Numbered from the stretch's first letter, positions 42,517-52,154 are shown. The stretch: DNA of 64,000 bases from JACRBR01 sp964371355 (GCA_964371355.1 CAYJMG010000017.1:1-64000); one strand, 5' to 3'. A program made the numbers and translations. Notes: a model not told the origin generated them from the letters alone.

Positions 42517-45252
42517 CTAGAACCGCTTGCGGCGCCCGTCACCACCGCGGCGCGGCGCGCCCGGCTTGTCGATGCGCACCGCGCACACCTTGTACTCGGG
42601 GATCTTGGACTTCGGGTCGTAGGCGGCGTTCGTAACGAAATTGGCGGCGGAGTCCGCGAGCTTCACGAACGGCACAAAGATCTCCCCCCGCATCACCGCA
42701 TCCGTCACGAGCGCCTGTCCGCGCAGTTCTCCCCGCCGCGAACTCACGACCACCTCCTCAAGGTCCGCGATGCCGCGCTCGGCCGCGTCGTCCGGGTGGA
42801 TGGCGACGCGCACGACCGGCGACCGCGCCAGCAGCCCCTTCACGCGTCTTGTCATCGTGCCGCCGTGCCAGTGGTACAGCACGCGGCCTGTGTTCAGCAT
42901 CAGCGGGAACCGCCGCGAGGGCAGCTCGGCCGCCGGCGGCCCCTGCGTCACCGGTACGAACTTCGCCTTGCCGATCGGGAACCGCTCGGCGAACAAGATC
43001 GGCGTGCCTGGATGGTCCGGCGCCGGGCACGGCCACTGGATCCCGCCTTCTCGATCCAGCCGCCCGTGCGAAATGCCACCCATGTTCGGCGCCAGCGACG
43101 CCAGTTCGTCGAAGATCGCGGCGGGGCTCTCGAAGGCAAAGCCGTCATCCGAGCGGCCCAGCAGTCGGGCCACCCGCCGGGCCACCTCGCACACGATCGC
43201 CCAGTCCGGGCGGCAGTCGCCGACCGGCGGGATCGCCTGCCGCACGCGTTGCACGCGTCGCTCGCTGTTCGTGAACGTCCCTTCCTTCTCGGCGAACGAG
43301 GTCGACGGCAGGACCACATCGGCCAGCTCCGCCGTCTCCGACATGAAGATCTCCTGCACCACCAGGAACTTCAGCCGCTCGATCGCCTCCTTCGCGTGCG
43401 CCAAGTACGGCTCGCTGAGCAGCGGGTTCTCGCCGACGATGTACATGCAGTCCAGCCGCCCCAGCGCCGCTTCCTCGATCATCTCCGTCGCCGTCAGCCC
43501 GGGCGCCGACGGCAGCTCGTTGCCCCAAGCTCCGGAGAACTTGCGCACGGCCTCGGCCCCGATCCCCTGCAGGCCCGGGAGCTGATCGGGCAGGCACCCG
43601 GCATCACCGCAGCCCTGCACGTTGTTCTGGCCCCGTAGTGGCGAGATCCCGGACCCCGGCTTGCCCACCTGCCCGGCGGCCAGCGCGAGGTTCACCAGCG
43701 AGTGGGCGTTGTCTGTGCCGCAGGTGTGCTGGGTCACACCCATGCCCCACAGCAGGCACGATCCGCTGGATGGCGTCCGCGCGTAGAGCCGGGCGGCCGC
43801 CCGCACCTGTTCGGCCGGGACGCCCGTTACAGCCTCCGTCTCCTCGGGCGCGTACCGGTCGAGGCTGGCGCGCCATGCGTCGAAGCCCTCAGTGCGGCTT
43901 TCGATGAAACCGGCGTCCTGCAGTCCCGCCTCCAGCATCGCCTTCGCGATGCTGTTGAACAGCGCCACGTCCGTGCCCGGGTTGGGCCGCAGCCAGATGT
44001 CCGCGTAGTCGCAGAGGTCGATGCGCGTCGGGTTCACGACGATGAGCCGGGCGCCGCGGGTATCGATCGCACGCCGCAGCCGCGAGGCGATGACCGGGTG
44101 GTTGGAGCTGGTGTCGCTCCCCACCACCATCAGGCACCCGGCCCGCTCGTAGTCCTCGTACGAGTTGCTGGTGGCGCCACTCCCGATCTGCAGCATCATC
44201 GCCTTCACAGACGGGCCGTGGCAGAGGCGCGAGCAGTGGTCGATGCTGTTCGTCCCCATGAGCAGGCGCACGAACTTCTGGAAAATGTAACCGTCCTCGT
44301 TCGTCCCCTTGGCCGAGGCGAGGGCCGCGAACGAGCCCCGGTGCTCGACGAGCTTCCGCGCGACGAGGTCGAGCGCCTCGTCCCAGGATGCGGGCTGTAG
44401 CGCGCCCTCGCGACGTATCAGCGGCTGCGTCAGCCGATCCGGCGCGTGCACGAACGACGACCCAAAGCGCCCCTTGACGCAGAGCATCCCGGTGCTCGAG
44501 GGGTTCGCCGGCTGGTCCAGCACCTCGATGATCCGGTCGTCGGCGTCAACACGCAGCGCGACGCCGCACCCCACGCCGCAGTACGGGCAGGTCGTCGATA
44601 CCTCACGACGCGTCTCCGCTGCCGGCACGGGCTTCGCCAGCAGCGCGCCCGTCGGGCAGACGGACACGCACTGCCCACAGGAGGTGCAGATCGACTCGAC
44701 GATCGGCCTGTCCATGAATGCGGCGATCCGCGCGTCGGCACCGCTGCCTGCGATGGCGATCGCGCCGATGTGCTGGACGTCCTGGCACGCCTCGACGCAG
44801 CGGCCGCAGAGGATGCACGCGCCAAGGTCAGTCGTGAAGAATGGGCTGCTGTCGTCAAGACGCTCGCGCGGCCGTCGAGTGAGTCCGTCCGTCACCACGC
44901 CGTAACGGCTCATCTCCGCCTGCAGCTCTCCCGCCGGCACACCGTCCGTCGCGACCGCGGCGATCCGGGTCATCGCCGCCGTCAGGGACAGCACCGTGCG
45001 GCGTGTGCGCTCGGCCAGGGGGCTCGCTGTCAGCACCGTCATCCCATCGGCGGCGGGCGTGTGGCAGCTCGCGCGAAGCCCTCGCAGTCCTTCGACCTCG
45101 ACGAGGCATGTCCGGCAAGACCCAATCGGCGACTGGTCGGCGTCCTTGCACAGGTGTGGGACGTGCGCCCCTGCCGCCAGTACAGCGTCCAGGATGCTGG
45201 CGCCTTCCTCGACGTGCACGGCGGATCCGTCGACGATGACGGCCAGCGTCAT
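42517..45252 (-). CDS. NAD-dependent formate dehydrogenase, molybdopterin catalytic subunit
   Basis: The 911-residue protein oxidises formate to CO2. An N-terminal [2Fe-2S] ferredoxin region (LCKDADQSPIGSCRTCLVEV near residue 33) is followed by two [4Fe-4S] motifs, CILCGRCVEACQ and CTSCGQCVSVCPTGAL near 150-205. Then come the catalytic-domain [4Fe-4S] site CPYCGVGCGVAL and the MGD-binding core. The active-site residue is Cys in CSRLCHGPSVK near 340, not selenocysteine. The C-terminus has PYLAHAKEA and LNTGRVLYHWHGGTMTRR, typical of Fds/Fdh-like enzymes. ATG 45252 overlaps the upstream stop; a longer ORF reaching 45333 would overlap that gene by 85 nt. Confidence 0.92.
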   Translation of the reverse strand: MTLAVIVDGSAVHVEEGASILDAVLAAGAHVPHLCKDADQSPIGSCRTCLVEVEGLRGLRASCHTPAADGMTVLTASPLAERTRRTVLSLTAAMTRIAAVATDGVPAGELQAEMSRYGVVTDGLTRRPRERLDDSSPFFTTDLGACILCGRCVEACQDVQHIGAIAIAGSGADARIAAFMDRPIVESICTSCGQCVSVCPTGALLAKPVPAAETRREVSTTCPYCGVGCGVALRVDADDRIIEVLDQPANPSSTGMLCVKGRFGSSFVHAPDRLTQPLIRREGALQPASWDEALDLVARKLVEHRGSFAALASAKGTNEDGYIFQKFVRLLMGTNSIDHCSRLCHGPSVKAMMLQIGSGATSNSYEDYERAGCLMVVGSDTSSNHPVIASRLRRAIDTRGARLIVVNPTRIDLCDYADIWLRPNPGTDVALFNSIAKAMLEAGLQDAGFIESRTEGFDAWRASLDRYAPEETEAVTGVPAEQVRAAARLYARTPSSGSCLLWGMGVTQHTCGTDNAHSLVNLALAAGQVGKPGSGISPLRGQNNVQGCGDAGCLPDQLPGLQGIGAEAVRKFSGAWGNELPSAPGLTATEMIEEAALGRLDCMYIVGENPLLSEPYLAHAKEAIERLKFLVVQEIFMSETAELADVVLPSTSFAEKEGTFTNSERRVQRVRQAIPPVGDCRPDWAIVCEVARRVARLLGRSDDGFAFESPAAIFDELASLAPNMGGISHGRLDREGGIQWPCPAPDHPGTPILFAERFPIGKAKFVPVTQGPPAAELPSRRFPLMLNTGRVLYHWHGGTMTRRVKGLLARSPVVRVAIHPDDAAERGIADLEEVVVSSRRGELRGQALVTDAVMRGEIFVPFVKLADSAANFVTNAAYDPKSKIPEYKVCAVRIDKPGAPRRGGDGRRKRF

Positions 45253-46946
45253 GGCGCCGTCTCCCGCAACTCTTCGTCGAAATGGCGGCGCGCGCTCATA
45301 TACGGAAGCGGCGCCATCTGCCCCAGGCCGCACAAGGACGCCGCATTCACGGCCTCGGCAAGCTGATCCAGGCGCGACATGGCATCGGCCGACGCGTCAG
45401 CAAGCAGCTCGAGCATATGCGCCGTCCCCTCGCGGCACGGCGTGCATTTCCCGCACGACTCCCGCGCGTTGTACGCCGTCAGGTGGCGCACGACCTCGCG
45501 GATCGACATGGACTCGTCGATCACGACGATGCCACCGGCGCCCGGGGACGCGCCGGTCTCGTCCAACCCACCCGGCAGGAACGATGCATCGAGCTTTGAC
45601 GGCGGAAGCAGCGTGCCCGACGGCCCACCGCACAGCACCGCCCGCAGCCGCTTCCCTTCGGCGACGCCCCCAGCGCACCCCTCGATGATCTCGCGCAGCG
45701 TCGCGCCGAACGGCACCTCGTACACACCCGGCGCGCGGACGGCGCCGGAAACACACGCGAGCTTCGTACCGGGATGATCGGCCGTCCCCGCCCGCCGGAA
45801 CGCCGCGGCTCCCTCGGCGAGGATGTACGGCAGGTTGCACAGCGTCTCGACGTTGTTGATGACCGTCGGCCGCCCCCATAACCCCACATCGACCGGGAAC
45901 GGCGGGCGCAGCCGCGGCACCGCACGGTGACCTTCGATGCTGGAGAGGATGACGGACTCTTCGCCGCACACGTAGCCGCCCGCCCCCCGGCGGAACGTGA
46001 TGGGTGGGGTGCTCTCGTCGACCAAGCCCCGCTCGCGCATCGCCGCGATCGCGGCGGCGAGTCGCCTCGTTGCCTCGTCGGCCTCACCATTTATGTAAAC
46101 AAAGACCTCCGCCGGCTCCAGTGCCCGCGCCGCGATCAGGATGCCTTCGACCAGCATGTGCGGGTCCAGCTCCATGACGACTCGATCCTTGAACACCGCC
46201 GGCTCGCCTTCTTCCGCGTTTACCACCAGGTAGCGCGGCCCTGCATGCTCCCGCGTCGCCTTCCACTTCACGGCGGCCGGGAAGTATGCGCCTCCGCGCC
46301 CACGGAGCCCGGCGGCCTCTACCTCGGCCACGATCGCATCGGGGCTCATCGAACGCGCCCTGGCCAACGCCGCATACGCACCCGCGGCTATCGCGGCATC
46401 GATGCTCGATGGGTCGATTTGTCCGCAGCGCTTCAGCACGCGGCGCACCTCGCCCGGCGCCGACTCCGCGACGCTGCGCGCCCGCACTGGTATCCGCGCG
46501 GGATCGCGCGTCGCCTCCATCACCGCCGCCGTCGTCGCCGAATCAACGTACCGGCCATCTACCGCGGCAACGGGCGCGCGATCGCACCGGAAGCGGCAAG
46601 GATGCTCCTCTACCGTCCAGCCCGCGGGCATTGACGCATGCAGCGACGCCGCAAGCGGCTCGGCGCCCGCGAGCAGGCAGCTCAGTCCGGTGCAGACGCC
46701 GACATGTTGCCCCGTGGGAGGCGCGAGCGTCAGTTCGCTGTAGCTCGTCGCGACACCGAAGACCTCGCTCTGCGGCACACGCACATGGCGGGCGATGGCC
46801 GTAAGCGCGGCCTCGGACAGGTAACCGGCCTGGTGCTGGACGGCGAGGAGGATGGGCAGCAACTCGCTGCGGCGCCGCCCGAAGCCGGAAAGGACGCGCT
46901 CGACATCCGCCGCTGCCTCCGGGGCCTGTACGACCGTGCGCTCCAT
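45249..46946 (-). CDS. NuoE-NuoF fusion, NADH-binding subunit of formate dehydrogenase
   Basis: The 565-residue protein fuses a thioredoxin-like [2Fe-2S] NuoE/FdsG part (residues about 10-140, with CTGLSC and CRFRCDRAP as the four ligands) to a NuoF/FdsB part. The second part shows GRGGAYFPAAVKWK, the FMN-binding VVNAEEGEPAVFKDR near 245, and the [4Fe-4S] site ESCGKCTPCREGT near 510. It passes electrons from the catalytic subunit to NAD. Stop and next start overlap (ATGA). No gene for a separate NuoE is nearby, consistent with a true fusion. Divergent from the baeRF gene across a 266-bp spacer. Confidence 0.92.
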   Translation of the reverse strand: MERTVVQAPEAAADVERVLSGFGRRRSELLPILLAVQHQAGYLSEAALTAIARHVRVPQSEVFGVATSYSELTLAPPTGQHVGVCTGLSCLLAGAEPLAASLHASMPAGWTVEEHPCRFRCDRAPVAAVDGRYVDSATTAAVMEATRDPARIPVRARSVAESAPGEVRRVLKRCGQIDPSSIDAAIAAGAYAALARARSMSPDAIVAEVEAAGLRGRGGAYFPAAVKWKATREHAGPRYLVVNAEEGEPAVFKDRVVMELDPHMLVEGILIAARALEPAEVFVYINGEADEATRRLAAAIAAMRERGLVDESTPPITFRRGAGGYVCGEESVILSSIEGHRAVPRLRPPFPVDVGLWGRPTVINNVETLCNLPYILAEGAAAFRRAGTADHPGTKLACVSGAVRAPGVYEVPFGATLREIIEGCAGGVAEGKRLRAVLCGGPSGTLLPPSKLDASFLPGGLDETGASPGAGGIVVIDESMSIREVVRHLTAYNARESCGKCTPCREGTAHMLELLADASADAMSRLDQLAEAVNAASLCGLGQMAPLPYMSARRHFDEELRETAP

Positions 46947-47212
46947 CGCGACGACCTCCGCAGGTGATCTTAGCGGTTCAACAGCTCATTCATCCCGCGC
47001 CCGGCGGCGGAACCGCGCGGCCCGGCCTGAAGATCCCGCATCTGCGCCCATCTCAGATACAGGGGCCCGCCGGGCCAGCGCCTCCGCGAACTCCACGCCA
47101 CTCGCCATTCGGCATGCCGCAGTTCCGGATGTTCGCCTCGCGGTTTTCGGCCATCCGGCACAACCTCGCAACCGCGTTGCTGCGGCACAGTGGAGGCGAC
47201 AGGAGGCGGGTT

Positions 47213-48373
47213 ATGCACACGGACACACGCGGGACGCTGCTGGAAGACGTGCAGTTCGAGGAGTTGGTGCGGCGGCTCACAGGCTACCGGAACGAGGAGG
47301 GCGTGCTCAGCGTCTACCTGGACATCGATCCGGCGACCGCTGCGCGCGAGGGATACGAGGCCGCACTGCTGGCGGCCTGGAAGCCGCTTAAGGCGCAAAA
47401 GATGGATCAGTGGACCCGCGGCCGCCTGGAGTACGAGATGGCCGGGATCACGGAAGAGGTCCAGAGCTGGCGCGAGGCCCCCGGGCGCTCCGTCGCGATG
47501 TTCTTCAGCGGGCCCGGTGGTCTGCGCGTCGTCATCCCCCTGCAATTCCCGCTGCGCACGCTCGCGAGGTTCGAGCGCCGGCCGCTCATCCGGCCGCTCA
47601 TCGCGGCCCTGGACGAGCATCACCGCTACTGCCTCGTGATGGTGGACAAGGCGGGGGCGCGCCTCATCACCGTGATGCTGGGCCGCGTCGAGGAGGAGAT
47701 CCACCTCGAGAGCGACATCCTGCCCCGCACGGACGTCGGCGGCTGGGGTGGCTACCTGCAGCCCCGCTACACCCGCCACCGGGAGCGGCACCTGATCGAC
47801 CACCTGCACCGCGTCATCGAGCACCTCTGGGCCATCGATCGGTCGCGGCCCATCCATTCTCTCATCCTCAGCGGTCCCGACGAGCCCGTCAGCGCTCTGC
47901 GCCGCCTGCTGCCGAAGGCGCTGGCCCGCTCCGTCGTGGGGGTCGCACACATGGATCTCGACCTGCCGACGCCCGAGGTCGTCCGCCAGCTGGAAACCCT
48001 CGACGCCGAAGGGCGCGCGCGTGAGGACCGCATCGTCGTCACGGAGCTGGCGAACAGGGCGGCCAGGAAGGACCACGCCGTGGCGGGCTGGAGCCCCACG
48101 CTGGAGGCGCTGAGCGAAGGCCGCGTGCACCTGCTCGTTATCGCCGAGCAGGAGGCACGCACCGGCGCCCAGTGCCCGGAGGGCCACTTCCTCACGCTGG
48201 GCGAGGACGTCCGCACCTGCCCCTTCTGCGAGGAGACACTCTGGCACATCGATGACGTTGCTGAAGCGGCGATCAGGATCGCGCTGGCGACAGACGCGCA
48301 GGTGCGCTTCGTCTCCGGGACGGCGCAGGCCGATCTTGGCGCGGACGGCGTGGCGGCGGAGCTACGCTGGTAG
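47213..48373 (+). CDS. baeRF-family (eRF1 domain 2-like) protein with zinc ribbon
   Basis: The 386-residue protein resembles the bacterial archaeo-eukaryotic release factor-like group: LSVYLDIDPATA near residue 33, YCLVMVDKAGARLITVMLG near 140, and a loop with GGWGGYLQPRYTRHRERH near 180 that stands where eRF1 has its peptidyl-tRNA loop. The C-terminus has CPEGH and CPFCEETLWH, a zinc ribbon. Family members are thought to act on the ribosome. ATG 47213 is chosen because AGGAGGCGG lies 5 nt upstream. Family call by eye, not by search. Confidence 0.72.
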   Translation: MHTDTRGTLLEDVQFEELVRRLTGYRNEEGVLSVYLDIDPATAAREGYEAALLAAWKPLKAQKMDQWTRGRLEYEMAGITEEVQSWREAPGRSVAMFFSGPGGLRVVIPLQFPLRTLARFERRPLIRPLIAALDEHHRYCLVMVDKAGARLITVMLGRVEEEIHLESDILPRTDVGGWGGYLQPRYTRHRERHLIDHLHRVIEHLWAIDRSRPIHSLILSGPDEPVSALRRLLPKALARSVVGVAHMDLDLPTPEVVRQLETLDAEGRAREDRIVVTELANRAARKDHAVAGWSPTLEALSEGRVHLLVIAEQEARTGAQCPEGHFLTLGEDVRTCPFCEETLWHIDDVAEAAIRIALATDAQVRFVSGTAQADLGADGVAAELRW

Positions 48374-48459
48374 GCCGCACTTCTTCGGCACAACGTGGCG
48401 TTGGCTACAGCCCGCGCCGTCCGACAGCCCTCGACGAATAGCTGCGGGCTCGGAGAGCG

Positions 48460-49038
48460 TCAGAACTGCAGCCACTGGTACCACTTGCCCAGCGGCAGGA
48501 CCATGACCGCGAGGTCGTGCGGGTGGCCGTGCTGGTCGCGCAGGAACTCGTGCACGGTGGCCGCGCGAATAAACCCGAGCTGTTCCATGGCCTCGATCGC
48601 ATCGTCCTGCACGCCCGAGATCAGCTCAGACGTGACCTTCTCCAGGTCGGCGTCGGCGGCAATGTCGCAGAGGTCTCGCAACAGCGCCGTACCCAACCCC
48701 ACCGCCCGGTACTCCGGATCGACGGTGGCGCGCACCGTCCCGATCTCGCGGTAGGCGCCGTGCCGGCTGCGGATCAGCGCCGCATCCGCCACGATGCGTT
48801 CTCCGTCGCGCGCGACGAGCGGCAGCGCCCGGTCATAGTCCAGGCCGTCGCACCATGCCGCTATCGTGCGCGGAGACGCGACGTCCTGCTTCAGGAACTG
48901 GCGTTCGTCCGCGGGCAGGCGGAGAAAGTACGCACCCAGCGCATCGCGGTCGCCCTGCTCCAGCGGGCGGATGTCGACCTTGCGGCCGTCGCGCAGCACA
49001 TGCTGCCGGGGATAGGCCGTGAGCTTGTAGACAGACAT
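48460..49038 (-). CDS. GNAT-family N-acetyltransferase
   Basis: The 192-residue protein has the GNAT fold: a VDIRPLEQGDRDALGAYF strand-helix start near residue 22, EIGTVRATVDPEYRAVGLGTALLRDL near 100 with the acetyl-CoA loop RAVGLGTA, and QLGFIRAATVHEFLRDQHGH at the end. Substrate is unknown. It is transcribed alone, convergent with the baeRF gene, and preceded by a purine-rich leader (GGAGGCGCAGG). Confidence 0.85.
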   Translation of the reverse strand: MSVYKLTAYPRQHVLRDGRKVDIRPLEQGDRDALGAYFLRLPADERQFLKQDVASPRTIAAWCDGLDYDRALPLVARDGERIVADAALIRSRHGAYREIGTVRATVDPEYRAVGLGTALLRDLCDIAADADLEKVTSELISGVQDDAIEAMEQLGFIRAATVHEFLRDQHGHPHDLAVMVLPLGKWYQWLQF

Positions 49039-49090
49039 CCTGCGCCTCCAACCTTTGCTGCACGCCCGCGGCCGGCCGTCGCGGCCATCA

Positions 49091-49126
49091 TCGAGAGAGG
49101 CTGGCGCGGGGCGCAGCCTCTCTCGA
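49091..49126 (-). terminator. 13-bp stem-loop downstream of the cupredoxin/multicopper oxidase genes
   Basis: TCGAGAGAGGCTG (49091-49103) pairs perfectly with CAGCCTCTCTCGA (49114-49126). It lies 23 nt past the stop of the minus-strand cupredoxin gene and 53 nt before the start of the GNAT gene, so it probably ends the oxidase transcript. No U-run follows on the minus strand, so termination may need another factor. Confidence 0.6.
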
Positions 49127-49149
49127 TCTTAGCCGACTGGTGACAGCGC

Positions 49150-49647
49150 TCAACTCACCTTCAACGTGCCCGCCATCGTCGCGGGGTGCGCGTCGCACTG
49201 GTAGAAGTACTCCCCGGCCTCGGCGGTAAACGTCACTTCCTGGACAAGTGGTCCTGACTCCAGCTCGGTTTCAGCCAACGTGTCCGCCTTTGCGTCATCG
49301 CCCTTGTAGAAGTGGATGTTGTGCACCACGCCCGCATCCTTGTTGTCGAACTTCACGGTGATGCTTCCGGCGGGCGCCTCCAGCTCGTCCCTGTCGAACA
49401 GCGTGCTGACCCCTTCGATCTCCAGCACGGTGCCGCCCGCGGGCGCCGTGCCGGGCGGCGCCTTCGTCGCCGTGGCCGCCGCCGGAGTCGCCGTCGTCTG
49501 CCCGCCGTCAGCCGGGGTGATCTTCCACGTCTTCACCGGCGTGGGGTCCCCTTCCGCCGCCTCCCCGCAGCCAGCCAGCGCGATCGAGGACGCGCCCAGC
49601 GCGACGGCAGCGAACAACGCGGCGACGCGCCGTGTCCTGATGTTCAT
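49150..49647 (-). CDS. Cupredoxin lipoprotein
   Basis: The 165-residue protein has a lipoprotein signal with lipobox ALAGC (Cys26) after an Arg-rich start. A Thr/Ala/Pro linker of about 40 residues follows, then a blue-copper domain. The copper ligands are His in VVHNIHFY near residue 113 and the C-terminal CDAHPATMAG box (Cys, His, Met). It probably carries electrons outside the membrane. ATG 49647 has AGGAGG upstream. It follows the multicopper oxidase gene with a 47-nt gap on the same strand, so electron transfer between the two products is likely. Confidence 0.85.
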   Translation of the reverse strand: MNIRTRRVAALFAAVALGASSIALAGCGEAAEGDPTPVKTWKITPADGGQTTATPAAATATKAPPGTAPAGGTVLEIEGVSTLFDRDELEAPAGSITVKFDNKDAGVVHNIHFYKGDDAKADTLAETELESGPLVQEVTFTAEAGEYFYQCDAHPATMAGTLKVS

Positions 49648-49694
49648 CGTCCCTCCTCCTTCAACAATCCTCCTCATTCAACCGTCCGCCGCCA

Positions 49695-50810
49695 CTATTG
49701 GCCCGAGGGCGCCGTCATGCCCGCCATGGAGGTGTTCATGTCTGCCACAGCGTCCGTCAGGTCCCCGCTGCCCGGCCTGATGCCGGCCTTCTTGAGACCC
49801 TCGACGGCGGCCGTCAGGGCATCGACGATCTCCTGGAAGTTGTCGCTGTCGCTGTACACGACCGGCACCACCATGCCACCGTTGGCCTCGGCGATGTTCA
49901 GTGACGTGCCGTCGGGGCCCATGACGTGCGAGATCACGTGACAGTGAAAGAGCCAGGCCCCCTTGCCAGGCGCCTCCATCTTGACCGCGACATCGATGGT
50001 CTGCCCCGGCGCGATGAGTACGGTGTTTTCCACCTTTCCCGACTGAGCGCCCTTCACGGCCGTGCCGTCCCGCGAGATCTCCCTCACGAAATGGCCGTGG
50101 AAGTGCATCGGGTGAATGTCGTTTGGGCCGACGTTGATCATGCGGACGCGGATCTCGTCGCCCTTCTTGACGATGTACGGGTCGATGCTGGGGAACTCCT
50201 TGCCGTTGATGAGGAAGTGCCCCTTGATCGTCTGCAGGAACATCACATGGTCCTGGTCGTAGCCACCGTCACCGCCATCCCGTGGATCGACGATGAAGCC
50301 GCCCGCCAGGCCATTGCCCATCTGCACCAGGTCGTTCATGTGCGAGTGGTACATGAACGTGCCAGGGGTGTTCGGGATGGTGAACTCATACACGAACGTC
50401 TGCCCGGGCATCACCGGCGGCTGCGTCAGCAGCCCGACCCCGTCCATCGAGTTCGGCACGATCAGGCCATGCCAGTGCACGGTCGAGGCCTCGTCGAGAT
50501 CGTTCCGGTAGTAGATCCGCACCTTGTCGCCGGCACGGAAGTGCAACGTGGGCCCGGGGATCTGGTTGTTGTACCCCCAGACCTCCACCGGTTCCTGGTC
50601 GTCGCGGAACTGCCACATGAACTTGGAGCTGGTGAGGTGGACGACCTTCCAGTCGTCCTCCATCGTGACGTCGGCCTCCTTGGGCCCGAAAAACTCCGTG
50701 GCGGCGCCTGCCGTATCGGCGCCACCCCGGCCAGTGCCGGTCAGGGCGAACGCCGCGACCGCGGCAAGCGCGATCGCCAGCCACGAACCTGCGATCCATC
50801 TTCGCTTCAT
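49695..50810 (-). CDS. Two-domain multicopper oxidase (laccase/NirK-like)
   Basis: The 371-residue protein has an N-terminal signal/anchor segment (residues about 6-24) and two cupredoxin domains with the four copper-binding boxes: VHWHG near 111, MYHSHM near 153, HPMHFHGHF near 232 and HCHVISHVMGP near 290. The order fits a two-domain multicopper oxidase; the HCH box and Met fit a type 1 site. The enzyme could oxidise an organic or metal substrate with O2 or reduce nitrite, and the sequence alone does not separate these. The ribosome site AGGAGGAAGG precedes the ATG. Divergent from the diiron gene. Confidence 0.85.
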   Translation of the reverse strand: MKRRWIAGSWLAIALAAVAAFALTGTGRGGADTAGAATEFFGPKEADVTMEDDWKVVHLTSSKFMWQFRDDQEPVEVWGYNNQIPGPTLHFRAGDKVRIYYRNDLDEASTVHWHGLIVPNSMDGVGLLTQPPVMPGQTFVYEFTIPNTPGTFMYHSHMNDLVQMGNGLAGGFIVDPRDGGDGGYDQDHVMFLQTIKGHFLINGKEFPSIDPYIVKKGDEIRVRMINVGPNDIHPMHFHGHFVREISRDGTAVKGAQSGKVENTVLIAPGQTIDVAVKMEAPGKGAWLFHCHVISHVMGPDGTSLNIAEANGGMVVPVVYSDSDNFQEIVDALTAAVEGLKKAGIRPGSGDLTDAVADMNTSMAGMTAPSGQ

Positions 50811-51068
50811 TGATGCGTCCTTCCTCCTGGGTTGCTTAAGCGGCTGTGAAGCACTATCCGGAACCTGGCCCCCTGATCCGAGGGGCCGAAAGTCACTTCA
50901 GCGATTCCAAACTTCCCAAACCCCGGGCTGAGACCCCCCTTGTGACAACCGGCCGCCTTTTGAGGGGCCAATTGGCCCGTCTTCGCCCCGTGCGCGGGCC
51001 GTACCTTACTGGATGGCAGACCACAGGAGCGGCAGGCCACGGCCTGCGTGACAAAGGGGAACACCGCG
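50811..51068. promoter_or_regulatory. Divergent regulatory region between multicopper oxidase and diiron protein
   Basis: The 258-bp spacer holds a perfect 14-bp palindrome GGGCCAATTGGCCC at 50965-50978. On the minus strand it also has GGCCGGTTGTCAC at 50942-50954 and GGCCCCTCGGATC at 50875-50887. Close matches to these blocks occur in the same order before the cupredoxin gene at 56312, so they may be binding sites of a shared regulator. Confidence 0.5.
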
Positions 51069-52130
51069 ATGGCCATCGACCAGAAGGAGATGCTGCTGCA
51101 GGAGACGCCTCTGCCCGAGGATCTCGATCTCTCCTGGCTCCAGTCCGAGACCGACTGGGGCATCTGGGCCAAGCCCGGCAAGCGCGGACTCACCCTGGAC
51201 GAGATCAACGCCACGCCCTACGGCGACGTCCCCAACGTACCCGGCGACCAGACGATGCGGCCCCGCGGCGCGGCGAAGCGGGTCGGCGTGCCGCACATCG
51301 GCTATACGCTGGCCCGCGACGACGTATGGTCGAAGAACGCCACGCTGCTGTACGAAGAAGCGGTGCAGCGCCAGTGGAGCAGCGCGACCGACATCCCCTG
51401 GGACACACTGGAGCCGCTGCCCGACGACATCGAGCGCGCGATGAGCCAGCTCTGCACCTTCCTCACTGAGGTCGAGTTCATCGCCGGCGACACGCCCGGC
51501 CAGTGGCTGCCAAACATCAGCAACGAGCATTACGAGATCAAGCTCTACCTGGCCAGCCAGGTGATGGACGAGGCGCGCCACCTCGACGTGTTCCGCAAGC
51601 GGGCGCTGGCGAACGGCGGCGGCCTCATGAGCGGCGGTCCCGGCTCCGGCCTGCGCCAGATCATCGCGTCCCGCGACTTCAGCGAGATGTCGGCGATCAT
51701 GCACATCATCGGGGAGGGCTTCATCCAGAGCCTCTTCCGCTCCGGCGAGCTGCTCTCCAACAACGAGGCCGAAAAGCGCATGTTCCGGCTCGCCGCGCAG
51801 GACGAGTCGCGTCACGTGTCGTTCGGTGTGATGCACATGAAGCACGTGCTGGAGACAACCCCAGAACGTCGCGAGGAGATCCACAGCTATCTCGATGTCG
51901 GCGAGGAGATCTTCGCGGGCACCGGCGTGTCGGCCAGCGGCGGTTCGATGGAGTCGCTCGCGATCCTGCTTGGCGGCGGCCTCGACCACATGGACGATGG
52001 CTTCCGCAAGCTCATGGCCGTCCGGCGCCGTCAGGTCAACGAGTACATGCACCGGCTCGAGGTCGCGGGACTGGGCGACCGCCGCGGGCGCATGACCGAT
52101 CAGTTTGCGGTGTTCCTGGACGCGGCCTAA
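51069..52130 (+). CDS. Ferritin-like diiron-carboxylate protein (RNR R2-like fold)
   Basis: The 353-residue protein has the four-helix diiron ligand pattern: Glu in LTEVEF (about residue 134), ExxH in DEARHLDVF (Glu168, His171), Glu in IIGEGF (216), and ExxH in DESRHVSFG (Glu246, His249). This is the arrangement of ribonucleotide reductase R2 and related oxidases. There is no obvious radical tyrosine assignment and no reductase large subunit nearby, so an O2-handling oxidase is more likely than dNTP synthesis. ATG 51069 has AAGGGGA 8 nt upstream. A strong terminator follows. Confidence 0.8.
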   Translation: MAIDQKEMLLQETPLPEDLDLSWLQSETDWGIWAKPGKRGLTLDEINATPYGDVPNVPGDQTMRPRGAAKRVGVPHIGYTLARDDVWSKNATLLYEEAVQRQWSSATDIPWDTLEPLPDDIERAMSQLCTFLTEVEFIAGDTPGQWLPNISNEHYEIKLYLASQVMDEARHLDVFRKRALANGGGLMSGGPGSGLRQIIASRDFSEMSAIMHIIGEGFIQSLFRSGELLSNNEAEKRMFRLAAQDESRHVSFGVMHMKHVLETTPERREEIHSYLDVGEEIFAGTGVSASGGSMESLAILLGGGLDHMDDGFRKLMAVRRRQVNEYMHRLEVAGLGDRRGRMTDQFAVFLDAA

Positions 52131-52154
52131 CCGGCCCGTCCAGCTCCGGCCCTT

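Noticed and set aside
43889..44400. Short frames within formate dehydrogenase
   Set aside because: They are Arg/Pro-rich shadows of the catalytic subunit gene with no start signal.
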